Below are positions 1 to 6,060 of a stretch of 7,293 bases of DNA, piece by piece; position 1 is the first letter of the stretch; each line of letters opens with the position of its first letter. The notes under the pieces were generated by a model. The model was given only the letters and a program-made list of their open reading frames with translations, made no database searches and was not told where the DNA came from. The stretch is from Alphaproteobacteria bacterium (GTDB taxonomy: Bacteria; Pseudomonadota; Alphaproteobacteria; JAEULC01): the NCBI GenBank assembly GCA_020851015.1, contig JADZDN010000393.1, forward strand, positions 1-7,293, read 5' to 3'. The position numbers and the translations under genes are program-made.

Positions 1-2
1 AG

Positions 3-1100
3 GACGCCAGCACCCTGCCCGCGGGCGGGTTCGAGAACCTGCACGAGATCGTGCGCAAGGCCCGCCAGAACCTGGACCAGAACGCCTGGGACTACATCAT
101 CGGCGGCACCGAGACCGAGACGACGCTGCGGCGCAACCGCCTGGCGCTCGAGACGCTGGCCTTCCGCCCGCGCGTCTTGCGGGACGTGCGCAAGGTCGAC
201 CTGACCTCGAAGCAGTTCGGCCGCACGATGCGCCTGCCGCTGGTGCTGGCCCCGGTCGGCGCGCTGGAGGTGTTCCACGACGGCGCGGCGGCGTCCGTCG
301 CGCTGGCGGCGGAGGAGTTCGGCGTCGCGCACATGCTGAGCTCGGTGTGCCTGCCAGGACTCGAAGCGGTCGCCGAGGCCGCGGCGGGGGCGCTGCGCGT
401 CTTCCAGCTCTACGTGCGCGGCGACGACGCCTTCGTGCTCGACCACGTGGCGCGCGCCGAGGCCAAGGGCTACGCCGCCTTCTGCCTGACCGTGGACGTC
501 GCGCACTACAGCCGGCGCGAGCGCGACCTGGCCAAGCGCCACGTCACCAGCGGAAGACGGCGCGTGTCGGGCCAAGATTTCCAGGCCGGGCTCGACTGGC
601 GCACGGTCAGGCTGATCAAGACCCGCTCGATGATGCCGCTGATCCTCAAGGGCATCGCCACGCCCGAGGACGCCAAGATCGCGATCGAGAACGGCGTCGA
701 CTGGATCTACGTGTCGAACCACGGCGGGCGCCAGCTCGACCACGGGCTGGGCGCGATGGAGGTGCTGCCCGAGATCGTCGACGCGGTCGCCGGCCGCGCG
801 CGGATCATGATCGACGGCGGCTTCTGCCGCGGCAGCGACATCGTCAAGGCGCTGGCGCTGGGCGCGCAGCTGGTGGGACTCGGGCGGATGCAGTGCTTCG
901 CGCTGGCCGCCGCCGGCCAGGCCGGGGTGGTGCGCATGCTGGAACTCCTGGAGGACGAGATGCGCCGCGCGATGGGGCTCCTGGGCGTCACCGCCTATGG
1001 CCAGCTCGAGCGCGCCTGCCTGCGCCCGGCCCTGGCGACCAACCCGCCGGGCGTGCTGAGCGCCTTCCCGCTGCTGGAGATCGAGCCCTATCGCTATTGA
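3..1100 (+). CDS. FMN-dependent α-hydroxy-acid oxidase/dehydrogenase (5' partial)
   Basis: Oxidises an (S)-2-hydroxy acid (glycolate- or lactate-like) to the 2-oxo acid using FMN, probably in the cytoplasm. The frame is open to the window edge and already encodes family sequence there (FENLHEIVRKARQNL), so the GTG at 51 is not the true start and the N-terminus lies outside. Numbering from codon 51, the known active-site set is complete: Tyr15 (WDYIIGG), Tyr121 (QLYV), Asp149 (TVDV), Lys200 (LKGIATPEDA), His224 and Arg227 (SNHGGRQLD). The FMN-phosphate loop is DGGFCRGSDIVKALALGA, starting at residue 255. The segment between the RRERD motif and LKG is shorter than in plant glycolate oxidase, so substrate loop 4 is reduced. 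Visible length is about 365 residues, near full size. No membrane segment is seen. The exact substrate cannot be told, nor whether oxygen or a respiratory carrier is the acceptor. Confidence 0.93.
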   Translation, partial: DASTLPAGGFENLHEIVRKARQNLDQNAWDYIIGGTETETTLRRNRLALETLAFRPRVLRDVRKVDLTSKQFGRTMRLPLVLAPVGALEVFHDGAAASVALAAEEFGVAHMLSSVCLPGLEAVAEAAAGALRVFQLYVRGDDAFVLDHVARAEAKGYAAFCLTVDVAHYSRRERDLAKRHVTSGRRRVSGQDFQAGLDWRTVRLIKTRSMMPLILKGIATPEDAKIAIENGVDWIYVSNHGGRQLDHGLGAMEVLPEIVDAVAGRARIMIDGGFCRGSDIVKALALGAQLVGLGRMQCFALAAAGQAGVVRMLELLEDEMRRAMGLLGVTAYGQLERACLRPALATNPPGVLSAFPLLEIEPYRY

Positions 1101-1231
1101 ACGGCGGCGAACGCCTTCGGCGCGGCGTCGCCGCAGGACTTGAACCAGCCCGCGGCGTCGCATTTCGAGCAGGCGCCGAGCGCGAGGCCGAGCAGCAGAA
1201 GCGCCAGGACAGGGCGCGCGGGTCGCAGCAT
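1094..1231 (-). CDS. small predicted lipoprotein (45 aa)
   Basis: A short minus-strand frame beginning MLRPARPVLALLLLGLALGA and then Cys21. It has a basic N-terminus (Arg3, Arg6), a leucine-rich hydrophobic stretch (about residues 8-19) and a lipobox LGAC, so Cys21 would be lipidated after signal peptidase II cleavage. The mature peptide is only 25 residues: CSKCDAAGWFKSCGDAAPKA, then FAAVQ. It holds two further Cys (24 and 33), which could form a disulphide in the periplasm. GAGG lies 5 bases upstream of the ATG. The 3' end converges on and overlaps the oxidase gene by 7 bases. Family unknown. The signal sequence is what is seen; the lipoprotein role is inferred. It resembles the tiny entericidin-like or lysis-type lipoproteins only in size and layout. 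Confidence 0.72.
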   Translation of the reverse strand: MLRPARPVLALLLLGLALGACSKCDAAGWFKSCGDAAPKAFAAVQ

Positions 1232-1556
1232 GTCACCCTCGTGATGACGGACGGGAACGGGGACGCGACCGCAAGCCTACTACAATGGCCGCGCCGCCGC
1301 ACCTTCCCCGCCGCGAGGCTGCGCGCATTCTCCGCATCATCATTGTAAATGGCCCGATGAAGTCCCATATTAAAGGCGTCTACTCGCTATTGGGTTGGCC
1401 TCGCGTGGCTTGGCCGCTGAGTGCCTCGGTCGGGCCGACTCCGATTTCTTTCCGGTTTCGATGCTCGGATTCGCCGCGCCGGCAAGCGCGGCAGGACGGG
1501 CGGCGATGGCGCCCGTCGGCGACCGCGTGCGACAGGAATTGAAGGAGCAACGCTGC
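1232..1556. other. intergenic region between divergent small genes
   Basis: About 325 bases with no convincing gene. The left part up to about 1330 is GC-rich. A local AT-rich island lies at about 1335-1375, the likeliest place for promoter elements. The frame of the downstream 85-residue gene stays open back to an ATG at 1395, but those 54 codons lack family-like sequence and the ribosome site favours the start at 1557. The 1375-1540 part may be a long untranslated leader. No clear intrinsic terminator or riboswitch was recognised. Confidence 0.5.
1341..1369 (+). promoter_or_regulatory. weak candidate σ70-type promoter
   Basis: TTGTAA (1341-1346), a 17-base spacer, then CATATT (1364-1369). 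Each hexamer matches 4 of 6 consensus bases, and they lie in the only AT-rich patch upstream of the 85-residue gene. If used, it would give a leader of roughly 180 bases. Chance matches of this quality are common, so this is only a candidate. Confidence 0.22.
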
Positions 1557-1814
1557 ATGGCAGACACGACACGCCTAGACCACGCGAAGCGCCGCGCCCA
1601 GGCGGTGCTCGGCAAGGCGCGATTGGACGAGGACAGGGCCGCCGCCGTGCGCGACTGGGAAAAGGCCGCCGCCGCCGAGGCGGCGAAGACGGCGCGGCTG
1701 CGCGCGCTGCGGCTGGCGAAGGAAGCCGCCGACGCCGAGGCCGCGAAGGCCAAGGCGGAGGCGAAGGCGGCGCGGCCCCGCCGGGCCCGCACGACCACGC
1801 CGTCGGGGGACTAG
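1557..1814 (+). CDS. small charged α-helical protein (85 aa), unknown function
   Basis: Sequence starts MADTTRLDHAKRRAQAVLGK. Residues of about 5-72 are almost all Ala, Lys, Arg, Glu and Asp, with conserved-looking stretches such as DWEKAAAAEAAKTARLRALR and LAKEAADAEAAKAKAEAKAA. This predicts one long amphipathic helix or coiled coil, followed by a basic Pro/Arg/Thr tail (about 73-85). No signal peptide or membrane segment, so cytoplasmic. The start was chosen because GAAGGAG (1541-1547) sits 9 bases before the ATG at 1557; an in-frame ATG at 1395 has no comparable site. Such Ala/Lys-rich short proteins are common hypothetical genes in alphaproteobacteria and I cannot name a function. The low-complexity, basic tail would fit nucleic-acid or protein contact, but that is speculation. 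It converges on the caspase-like gene with a 28-base gap. Confidence 0.7.
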   Translation: MADTTRLDHAKRRAQAVLGKARLDEDRAAAVRDWEKAAAAEAAKTARLRALRLAKEAADAEAAKAKAEAKAARPRRARTTTPSGD

Positions 1815-1842
1815 GCCTACGCCGCTCCCCGATCGACCAGCG

Positions 1843-3189
1843 CTATTGCTTCACGAAGGTCAGGTTGCAGGGCCGCACCTCGTTGCGGGAGCCGCTGCCG
1901 CGACCGCCCTCGAAGCGGGCGTTGACGGTGTAGGTGTAGCTGGAGCCGCGCTGGATGCGGCCGACGCTGAACTCCTCGCTGCCGGTGCGCCCGATCGCGT
2001 TCAAGAGGGCGGTGCCGTCGGGCCTGATGGCGCCGTTGAGCGCGAGCGACGAGGCGTTGGTGGCGGAGCCGTACTGGCCGGAAAAGACGCCGTCCTTCAC
2101 CTGCGAGACGAAGTTGAGCACATAGCCCTTGGCGCCGTCCGCGGCCTGGGTGCATTGCACCGTGGTCTGCCACGCGCCGTCGAAGGCGCGGGTCGCGCCC
2201 GCGGCCCCGGCGGCGGGCGCGGCGGCCTGCTGCGGCGCGGGCGCGGGCGCCGCTGGTTTCTGTAGCGTGGCCAGCCTGGCGCGCGCGAGTCCGGCGAAGG
2301 CGCCCTTCGGATACTGGTCGAGATAGGACTGCACCTCGGCCGGGTTGGTCGAGTCCTTGACCGACTGCCAGTGCAGCGCCTCGCGGTCCACCGGGCCGGG
2401 CGCGCCGGGCTGCGCCGCGGGGGCCACCGTTACCGTGGTCGGGCCCAGGAAATAGAAATTGCCGACCAGCGAGGACGCCTCCCACGGCGTCTGCAGGTCG
2501 TTGGTCTCGCGCGACACCTCGGCGCGCACGCGCTTGAACAGTTCCTCGACCGACAGCCCGGGCGTCTTGATCGCCTGCACCAGCCGCGCCGTGTAGACGC
2601 CGTTCGTCCCCTCGCCGTCGGCCGCGACCTTGCCCGGCGCGGTGGCATAGGCGATCAGCGTGCCCTTGGGCGCGTTGATCTGGGCCAGCCCCCCGGTGCC
2701 CACCGCGCGGAAGCGGCGCTCGAACGGATTGTTGCGGCAGGCGTCCAGGATCATCAGGTTGACGTCGCTGCCCGCCGCCGACACCTGGTCCAGCACCAGG
2801 TCGACGTCGAGCGTCTCCAGCCGCACCGACTGCTCGGTCTCGACCTGGGCATCCACGGGCACCAGGAAGTTGCGCCCGTTCACCTGCATGCCGTGGCCGG
2901 CGTAGTAGAACAGCGCGACCGCGCCGGGCTTCAGCGCGCGGCCGAACTCGCCTACCGCCTGCTCCATCTGCTGCTTGGTCGCGTTCTCGCGCGCGATCAC
3001 CTGGAACCCGGCCTGGCGCAGGGTCGCCGCCATGGCGCGCGCGTCGTTGACCGGGTTGCGCAACTCGTTCTTCGGATAGGCCGCGTTGCCGATCACCAGC
3101 GCCACGCGCTTCTGCGCGTCCTGCGCCTGGACCGTCGCGGGCAAAGCCGCCATGACCAGCAGCGCCGCCGCCAATATGCGAATCCACAT
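1843..3189 (-). CDS. secreted caspase-like (peptidase C14) protein
   Basis: Predicted 448 residues. Residues 1-22 (MWIRILAAALLVMAALPATV, then QA) form a Sec signal peptide with cleavage after VQA. Residues of about 27-250 are a caspase p20-like domain: RVALVIGNAAYP (28-39), LRNPVNDARAMA (43-54), FYYAGHGMQVNG (94-105) with catalytic His99, and LMILDACRNNPF (145-156) with catalytic Cys151. Asp149 precedes the Cys as in the family. Residues of about 270-312 match the helical segment often found after such domains (W.SVKDS.NPAEVQSYLDQYPKGAFAGLARARLATL). A Pro/Ala linker (311-332) then leads to a C-terminal domain (335-448) with Trp340 and Cys346/Cys441, perhaps disulphide linked. Family C14 members usually cut after Arg/Lys or Asp; the substrate here is unknown. 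The chosen start places the signal peptide at the N-terminus. An upstream ATG four codons earlier (MGAGMWIR) and a longer 28-residue extension are possible but less likely. Acts in the periplasm or outside. Confidence 0.9.
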   Translation of the reverse strand: MWIRILAAALLVMAALPATVQAQDAQKRVALVIGNAAYPKNELRNPVNDARAMAATLRQAGFQVIARENATKQQMEQAVGEFGRALKPGAVALFYYAGHGMQVNGRNFLVPVDAQVETEQSVRLETLDVDLVLDQVSAAGSDVNLMILDACRNNPFERRFRAVGTGGLAQINAPKGTLIAYATAPGKVAADGEGTNGVYTARLVQAIKTPGLSVEELFKRVRAEVSRETNDLQTPWEASSLVGNFYFLGPTTVTVAPAAQPGAPGPVDREALHWQSVKDSTNPAEVQSYLDQYPKGAFAGLARARLATLQKPAAPAPAPQQAAAPAAGAAGATRAFDGAWQTTVQCTQAADGAKGYVLNFVSQVKDGVFSGQYGSATNASSLALNGAIRPDGTALLNAIGRTGSEEFSVGRIQRGSSYTYTVNARFEGGRGSGSRNEVRPCNLTFVKQ

Positions 3190-3253
3190 GCCCGCCCCCA
3201 TCCTGCGCCGAACGACCGGGGCCGAGCCTACAACCGGCGGCGGGCAGGCGGAA

Positions 3254-3267
3254 GTGATCCAGCTCAC
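3254..3267. promoter_or_regulatory. CRP/FNR-type palindrome (GTGA-N6-TCAC)
   Basis: A perfect inverted repeat, GTGA (3254-3257), six bases, TCAC (3264-3267), in the divergent region between the caspase-like gene and the reductase gene. The half-sites and spacing match the core of CRP-family operators (TGTGA-N6-TCACA), though the outer T/A pair is missing. Its centre would lie about 64 bases before the start point implied by the candidate promoter at 3291-3318, near the usual activating position for CRP. Inference from one site only. Confidence 0.35.
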
Positions 3268-3290
3268 GCCCAAAGCGCCGCAGTTCTAGG

Positions 3291-3318
3291 TGGACAGGCC
3301 GGGACCGGACGCTACATT
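3291..3318 (+). promoter_or_regulatory. candidate σ70-type promoter of the reductase gene
   Basis: TGGACA (3291-3296), 16-base spacer, TACATT (3313-3318). Five of six bases match the -35 consensus and four of six the -10. The predicted transcript starts near 3325, giving a leader of about 35 bases with GGAG (3347-3350) ten bases before the ATG at 3361. No equally clear promoter was found for the opposite-strand caspase-like gene. Confidence 0.38.
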
Positions 3319-3360
3319 CGGGGGCCTGTCGCGACATCAGACAAGCGGAGCCGCCCCGAA

Positions 3361-4419
3361 ATGGCCACGACCTACAACACTTTGATCCTCGGCGCTTCCT
3401 ACGGGTCGCTGCTGGCGACCAAGCTGGCGCTGGCCGGACATTCGACCCACCTGATCTGCCTGCCGCCCGAGGCCGAGCTGATCAACAAGGAGGGCGCGCG
3501 GGTGCGCCTGCCGGTCAAGGGCAGGCCGGGGCTGGTCGAGGTCGACTCGCGCAAACTGCCGGGCCGGCTCACCGCCGGCGGCACCGAGGGCGTGGACCCC
3601 GCCAAGTACGACCTGGTCGGGCTGGCGATGCAGGAGCCGCAGTACCGCGCGCCGGGGGTGCGCGAGCTGCTGGACAAGGTGGCGAAGTCGAAGAAGCCCT
3701 GCATGTCGATCATGAACCTGCCGCCCTTGCCCTATCTGGCGCGCATTCCGGGCCTCGACGTCGAGGCGCTGAAGCCCTGCTACACCGACGCCACGGTCTG
3801 GCAGAGCTTCGATCCCAGGCTCGTCACCCTGTGCAGCCCCGACCCCCAGGCGTTCCGTCCGCCGGAGGAGCCGGTCAACGTGCTGCAGGTCGCGCTGCCC
3901 ACGAATTTCAAGGTCGCGCGGTTCGACGACCCCAGGCACACCGCCGTGCTGAAGCGGATGCAGGACGACATCGAGGCCGCGCGCTTCGAGGGCATGGAAC
4001 TGCCGGTCAAGCTGAAGGGGCACGACTCGATCTTCGTGCCGCTGGCCAAGTGGTGCATGCTCTTGACCGGCAACTACCGCTGCGTCCAGAAGGACGGCAT
4101 GCGCGCGATCAAGGAGGCGGTGCACGCCGACCTCGCCCAGTCGCGCAAGGTCTACGAGTGGGTCGGCGCGCTGTGCCAGTCCTTGGGCGCCGCCAAGGAC
4201 GACATGGTGCCGTTCGAGAAATACGCCGCCGCCGCCCAGAGCCTGCTGAAGCCCAGCTCGGCCGCCCGCGCGCTCGCCGCCGGCGCGCAGAACATCGAGC
4301 GCGTGGACCGCCTCGTGCAGACCATCGCCGCCAGCCGCGGGCAGAGGCTCGACGCGGTCGACCAGACCGTGGCGATGGTCGACCTCTGGCTCGCCAAGAA
4401 CCGCAAGGCCGCCGCGTAG
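3361..4419 (+). CDS. ketopantoate-reductase-like NAD(P)-dependent dehydrogenase
   Basis: 352 residues. The N-terminus (TLILGASYGSLLATKLALAG, residues 7-26) is a Rossmann nucleotide-binding turn of the ApbA/PanE type, with G11 and G15 kept but the third Gly replaced by Ser16. The C-terminal helical half has LAKWCMLLTGNYRC (228-241), where Lys230 and Asn238 sit as the conserved Lys/Asn of ketopantoate reductases, and SSAARALAAGAQNIERVDRL (299-318), like the family's closing substrate-binding motif. It is longer than PanE (about 300 residues) and the altered glycine motif argues against assigning pantothenate synthesis. A reductase for another 2-oxo acid or a related 3-hydroxyacid-type dehydrogenase is likelier. 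Cytoplasmic, no signal. The frame stays open far upstream but that part only mirrors the caspase-like gene on the other strand. The start at 3361 has GGAG ten bases before it. Inverted repeats follow the stop. Confidence 0.75.
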   Translation: MATTYNTLILGASYGSLLATKLALAGHSTHLICLPPEAELINKEGARVRLPVKGRPGLVEVDSRKLPGRLTAGGTEGVDPAKYDLVGLAMQEPQYRAPGVRELLDKVAKSKKPCMSIMNLPPLPYLARIPGLDVEALKPCYTDATVWQSFDPRLVTLCSPDPQAFRPPEEPVNVLQVALPTNFKVARFDDPRHTAVLKRMQDDIEAARFEGMELPVKLKGHDSIFVPLAKWCMLLTGNYRCVQKDGMRAIKEAVHADLAQSRKVYEWVGALCQSLGAAKDDMVPFEKYAAAAQSLLKPSSAARALAAGAQNIERVDRLVQTIAASRGQRLDAVDQTVAMVDLWLAKNRKAAA

Positions 4420-4437
4420 CTTTCCCATCGCGTGAAA

Positions 4438-4543
4438 CCACCCCCACCCCGACCCTCCTCCATAAAGGGGGCGAGGGCTGAAGCGAGCGGCGTCTCGGCC
4501 TTCGTCCCCTCCCCCCTTGCGGGGGAGGGTTAGGGTGGGGGCC
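4438..4543. repeat. long imperfect inverted repeat of C/G-rich intergenic units
   Basis: Two copies of one unit face each other. The left arm (about 4438-4477, ccacccccaccccgaccctc…) is the reverse complement, with a few mismatches, of the right arm (about 4506-4543, ccctccccccttgcggggga…). About 28 bases separate them. Each arm also folds on itself (CCCCC-TTGC-GGGGG in the right arm). The block fills nearly the whole gap between the reductase and 2-hydroxyacid dehydrogenase genes and could act as a terminator or transcript-stabilising hairpin. Such C-rich/G-rich palindromic units are common in high-GC proteobacterial intergenic DNA. A third copy lies at 6225-6263. Confidence 0.75.
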
Positions 4544-4559
4544 GGTCGGAGCATCATTC

Positions 4560-5573
4560 ATGCTGATCGTCCTGTCCCACTTCACCCATCCGGACGACGC
4601 GATCGAGCGTGCCACGCTCGACGGCCGCGCCGAGCTTCACGTGCAGAAGGCGGCCGAGGCCGCGGCCAATCCGGTTCCGCTCGATGTCCGCGCCCGGGCC
4701 GACGCCATCATCCACTTCCATTCCGGCACGTCGCCCGACGGCGAGCCGGCGCATTATCCGAAGCTGCGCGCGCTGCTGCGCTCGGGCGTCGGCTTCGACA
4801 AGCTCGACCTCAAGGCCTGGGGCGCTAGGGGCGTGCCGGTCTTCAACGTGCCGGACTACGGCACGTCGGAGGTCGCCGACCACGCCATCGCGCTGATGCT
4901 GAGCCTGGTGCGCGGCACCGCCACCTACAACGACGCGATCCGCGCGAACCCGGCCGGGAACTGGGCCCCCCGCATCGCGCCGGTGGTGCGCCGGCTGCGC
5001 GGGCAGGTGTTCGGCGTGGTGGGGCTGGGGCGCATCGGGCTCGCCGCCGCGCTGCGCGCGCGCAGCTTCGGCATGGAGATCGCGTTCTTCGATCCCTACC
5101 TGCCTTCGGGCATGGAGATCGCGGTGGGCGCGCGGCGCCTGAAGTCGCTGCACGAGCTGATGGCCGCCGCCGACGTGCTCAGCATCCACGCGCCATCGAA
5201 CGAGGAGACGCGCGGGCTGATCGACGCCGCCGCGCTGGCGCGCGCCAAGCCCGGCATGGTGCTGATCAACACCGCGCGCGGCGTGATCGTCGACCTCGAC
5301 GCGCTGCACGACGGGCTGAAGGACGGAAGGCTGGCGGCGGCGGGGCTCGACGTGCTGCCGGTCGAGCCGGCCGACGCGGCGCACAAGCTGATCGCCGCCT
5401 GGCGCGGCCGCGAGAAATGGATCGAGGGAAGGCTGGCGCTCAGCCCGCACGCCGCCTTCTACAGCCCCGACGCGGTGGTGGACATGCGCCGCTCGGGCGT
5501 GACGACGATCCTCGCCTGCCTGGAGACGGGCTCGCTCGCCAACTGCGTGAACCTGCACCTCTTGAAGCGCTGA
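4560..5573 (+). CDS. D-isomer-specific 2-hydroxyacid dehydrogenase (CtBP-like group)
   Basis: 337 residues. It reduces a 2-oxo acid to the D-2-hydroxy acid, or the reverse, with NAD(P)H in the cytoplasm. Substrate domain: RSGVGFDKLDLKAWGARGVP (74-93) and NVPDYGTSEVADHAIALMLS (96-115). NAD domain: GVVGLGRIG (152-160) with GxGxxG, and Asp178 (FFDPY) at the end of the second strand, which favours NAD over NADP. The catalytic set is complete: Arg240 (LINTARG), Glu269 (LPVEPAD) and His297 (SPHAAFYS). The SPHAAFYS form, rather than TPHxGG, is typical of proteins named C-terminal-binding-protein-like dehydrogenases. GGAG (4548-4551) lies 8 bases before the ATG at 4560. The true substrate (glycerate, phosphoglycerate, other) cannot be read from sequence. 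The gene follows the repeat at 4438-4543 and is followed by a strong hairpin at 5611-5644. Confidence 0.92.
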   Translation: MLIVLSHFTHPDDAIERATLDGRAELHVQKAAEAAANPVPLDVRARADAIIHFHSGTSPDGEPAHYPKLRALLRSGVGFDKLDLKAWGARGVPVFNVPDYGTSEVADHAIALMLSLVRGTATYNDAIRANPAGNWAPRIAPVVRRLRGQVFGVVGLGRIGLAAALRARSFGMEIAFFDPYLPSGMEIAVGARRLKSLHELMAAADVLSIHAPSNEETRGLIDAAALARAKPGMVLINTARGVIVDLDALHDGLKDGRLAAAGLDVLPVEPADAAHKLIAAWRGREKWIEGRLALSPHAAFYSPDAVVDMRRSGVTTILACLETGSLANCVNLHLLKR

Positions 5574-5610
5574 GCCCGCCCGGCGCGCCCCGCGGCCTGG
5601 CCCAACGCGC

Positions 5611-5644
5611 CCGGCGCCGCGGCCAAGAAGGACCGCGGCGCCGG
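5611..5644. terminator. perfect 12-bp GC hairpin between convergent genes
   Basis: CCGGCGCCGCGG (5611-5622), ten-base loop CCAAGAAGGA, then CCGCGGCGCCGG (5633-5644): a perfect 12-bp stem. It lies between the ends of the convergent dehydrogenase (stop at 5573) and pilin (stop at 5703) genes, so it could stop transcription from both sides. Neither side has a T-run, so classic intrinsic termination is not certain; a Rho-linked or RNA-stabilising role is also possible. Confidence 0.55.
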
Positions 5645-5702
5645 AAGCGGGGTGGAAAAGCCGCGGGTGGAGCGGCGACGGCGAAGGGATTCGGCGACGT
5701 AT

Positions 5703-5885
5703 CTAGGATGCGGTGGCGACCGTCGACAGCACGCTCGACGCGCGGCCGAACAGCCCGCTCAGCGACGTGCCCATCAGCTGCAGCGACAGGATGGCCGCGA
5801 CCGACACCAGCGCGGCGATCATGCCGTACTCGATGGCGGTGGCGCCGGCATCGTCGGCGATGAAGTTGCGGATCAGCTTGGTCAT
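5703..5885 (-). CDS. Flp/type IVb pilin precursor
   Basis: 60 residues: MTKLIRNFIADDAG leader, then ATAIEYGMIAALVSVAAILS and a short C-terminal tail. The prepilin peptidase site is Gly14|Ala15, and the mature protein carries Glu5-Tyr6 (Glu19-Tyr20 of the precursor), the hallmark of the Flp subfamily. The following hydrophobic stretch (to about residue 38) is the membrane and filament-core helix. The product is exported by a Tad machine, cut by a TadV/CpaA peptidase and built into adhesive Flp pili. A strong ribosome site AGGAGGA (5890-5896) lies just upstream of the ATG at 5885. No tad/cpa genes are in this window, so it is an orphan pilin locus here. A possible alternative is a pseudopilin-like minor subunit, but size and motif fit a major Flp pilin. 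Confidence 0.94.
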   Translation of the reverse strand: MTKLIRNFIADDAGATAIEYGMIAALVSVAAILSLQLMGTSLSGLFGRASSVLSTVATAS

Positions 5886-5896
5886 GGCGTCCTCCT

Positions 5897-6060
5897 ACAT
5901 GTTGGACTGGCGGGCGCGGGCTGGGCGGACCGGCTACCTGCCGGAAACGCGGACAACATGACCGACAAAAAGGAAAAATACAAGGAGATTTTATCGTATT
6001 AGTAAACCAAACCTAACGGAATGTCAGGATTTATTTGAAATCTTCGCCGAATATTACGGA
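5897..6060 (-). promoter_or_regulatory. AT-rich upstream region and leader of the pilin gene
   Basis: Base composition drops sharply from the GC-rich surroundings at about 5960-6070 (runs such as aaaaaggaaaaatac and ggatatttattcag). This is typical of a strongly controlled promoter. On the minus strand it holds a good -10-like TAAAAT (5988-5993) 17 bases after a poor -35 (TTAGGT, 6011-6016), which suggests activator dependence. The implied leader is about 95 bases. No gene is seen in this stretch on either strand. Confidence 0.45.
6002..6016 (-). promoter_or_regulatory. CtrA-like box (TTAG-N7-TTAC) upstream of pilin
   Basis: On the minus strand, TTAG (6013-6016), seven bases, TTAC (6002-6005). 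The CtrA consensus is TTAA-N7-TTAA, so each half has one mismatch at its last base. It overlaps the weak -35 of the candidate pilin promoter, the place where CtrA usually activates. CtrA activates pilA in Caulobacter; the match here is imperfect and the assignment is inference. Confidence 0.3.

Noticed and set aside
347..1348. Plus-strand open frame of about 333 codons overlapping the oxidase gene
   Set aside because: Nearly pure Arg/Ala/Gly/Pro translation, typical of an off-frame reading of GC-rich coding DNA.
1395..1556. 54-codon N-terminal extension of the 85-residue protein
   Set aside because: Sequence character differs from the helical body, no ribosome site precedes 1395, and GAAGGAG stands at good spacing before 1557.
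1817..3337. Long minus-strand open frame (about 506 codons) overlapping the caspase-like gene in another frame
   Set aside because: It is Arg/Gly/Pro-rich with no family motifs and results from GC bias opposite and beside a clear gene with signal peptide and catalytic dyad.
2371..3360. Upstream extension of the reductase frame back to 2371
   Set aside because: This stretch is antisense to the caspase-like gene and reads as low-complexity Arg/His/Gln sequence; the Rossmann motif begins at 3361, which has its own ribosome site.
3337..4557. Minus-strand open frame of about 406 codons across the reductase gene
   Set aside because: Compositional shadow: rich in Leu/Arg/Gly/His and passing through the inverted repeat, with no motif, while the plus strand encodes a recognisable enzyme.
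4554..5558. Minus-strand open frame of about 334 codons across the 2-hydroxyacid dehydrogenase
   Set aside because: Mirror of a gene with all catalytic residues; its translation has no domain signature.
5958..6002. 14-codon frame MTDKKEKYKEILSY on the plus strand in the AT-rich region
   Set aside because: No ribosome site before the ATG and it lies in the promoter/leader region of the opposite pilin gene.
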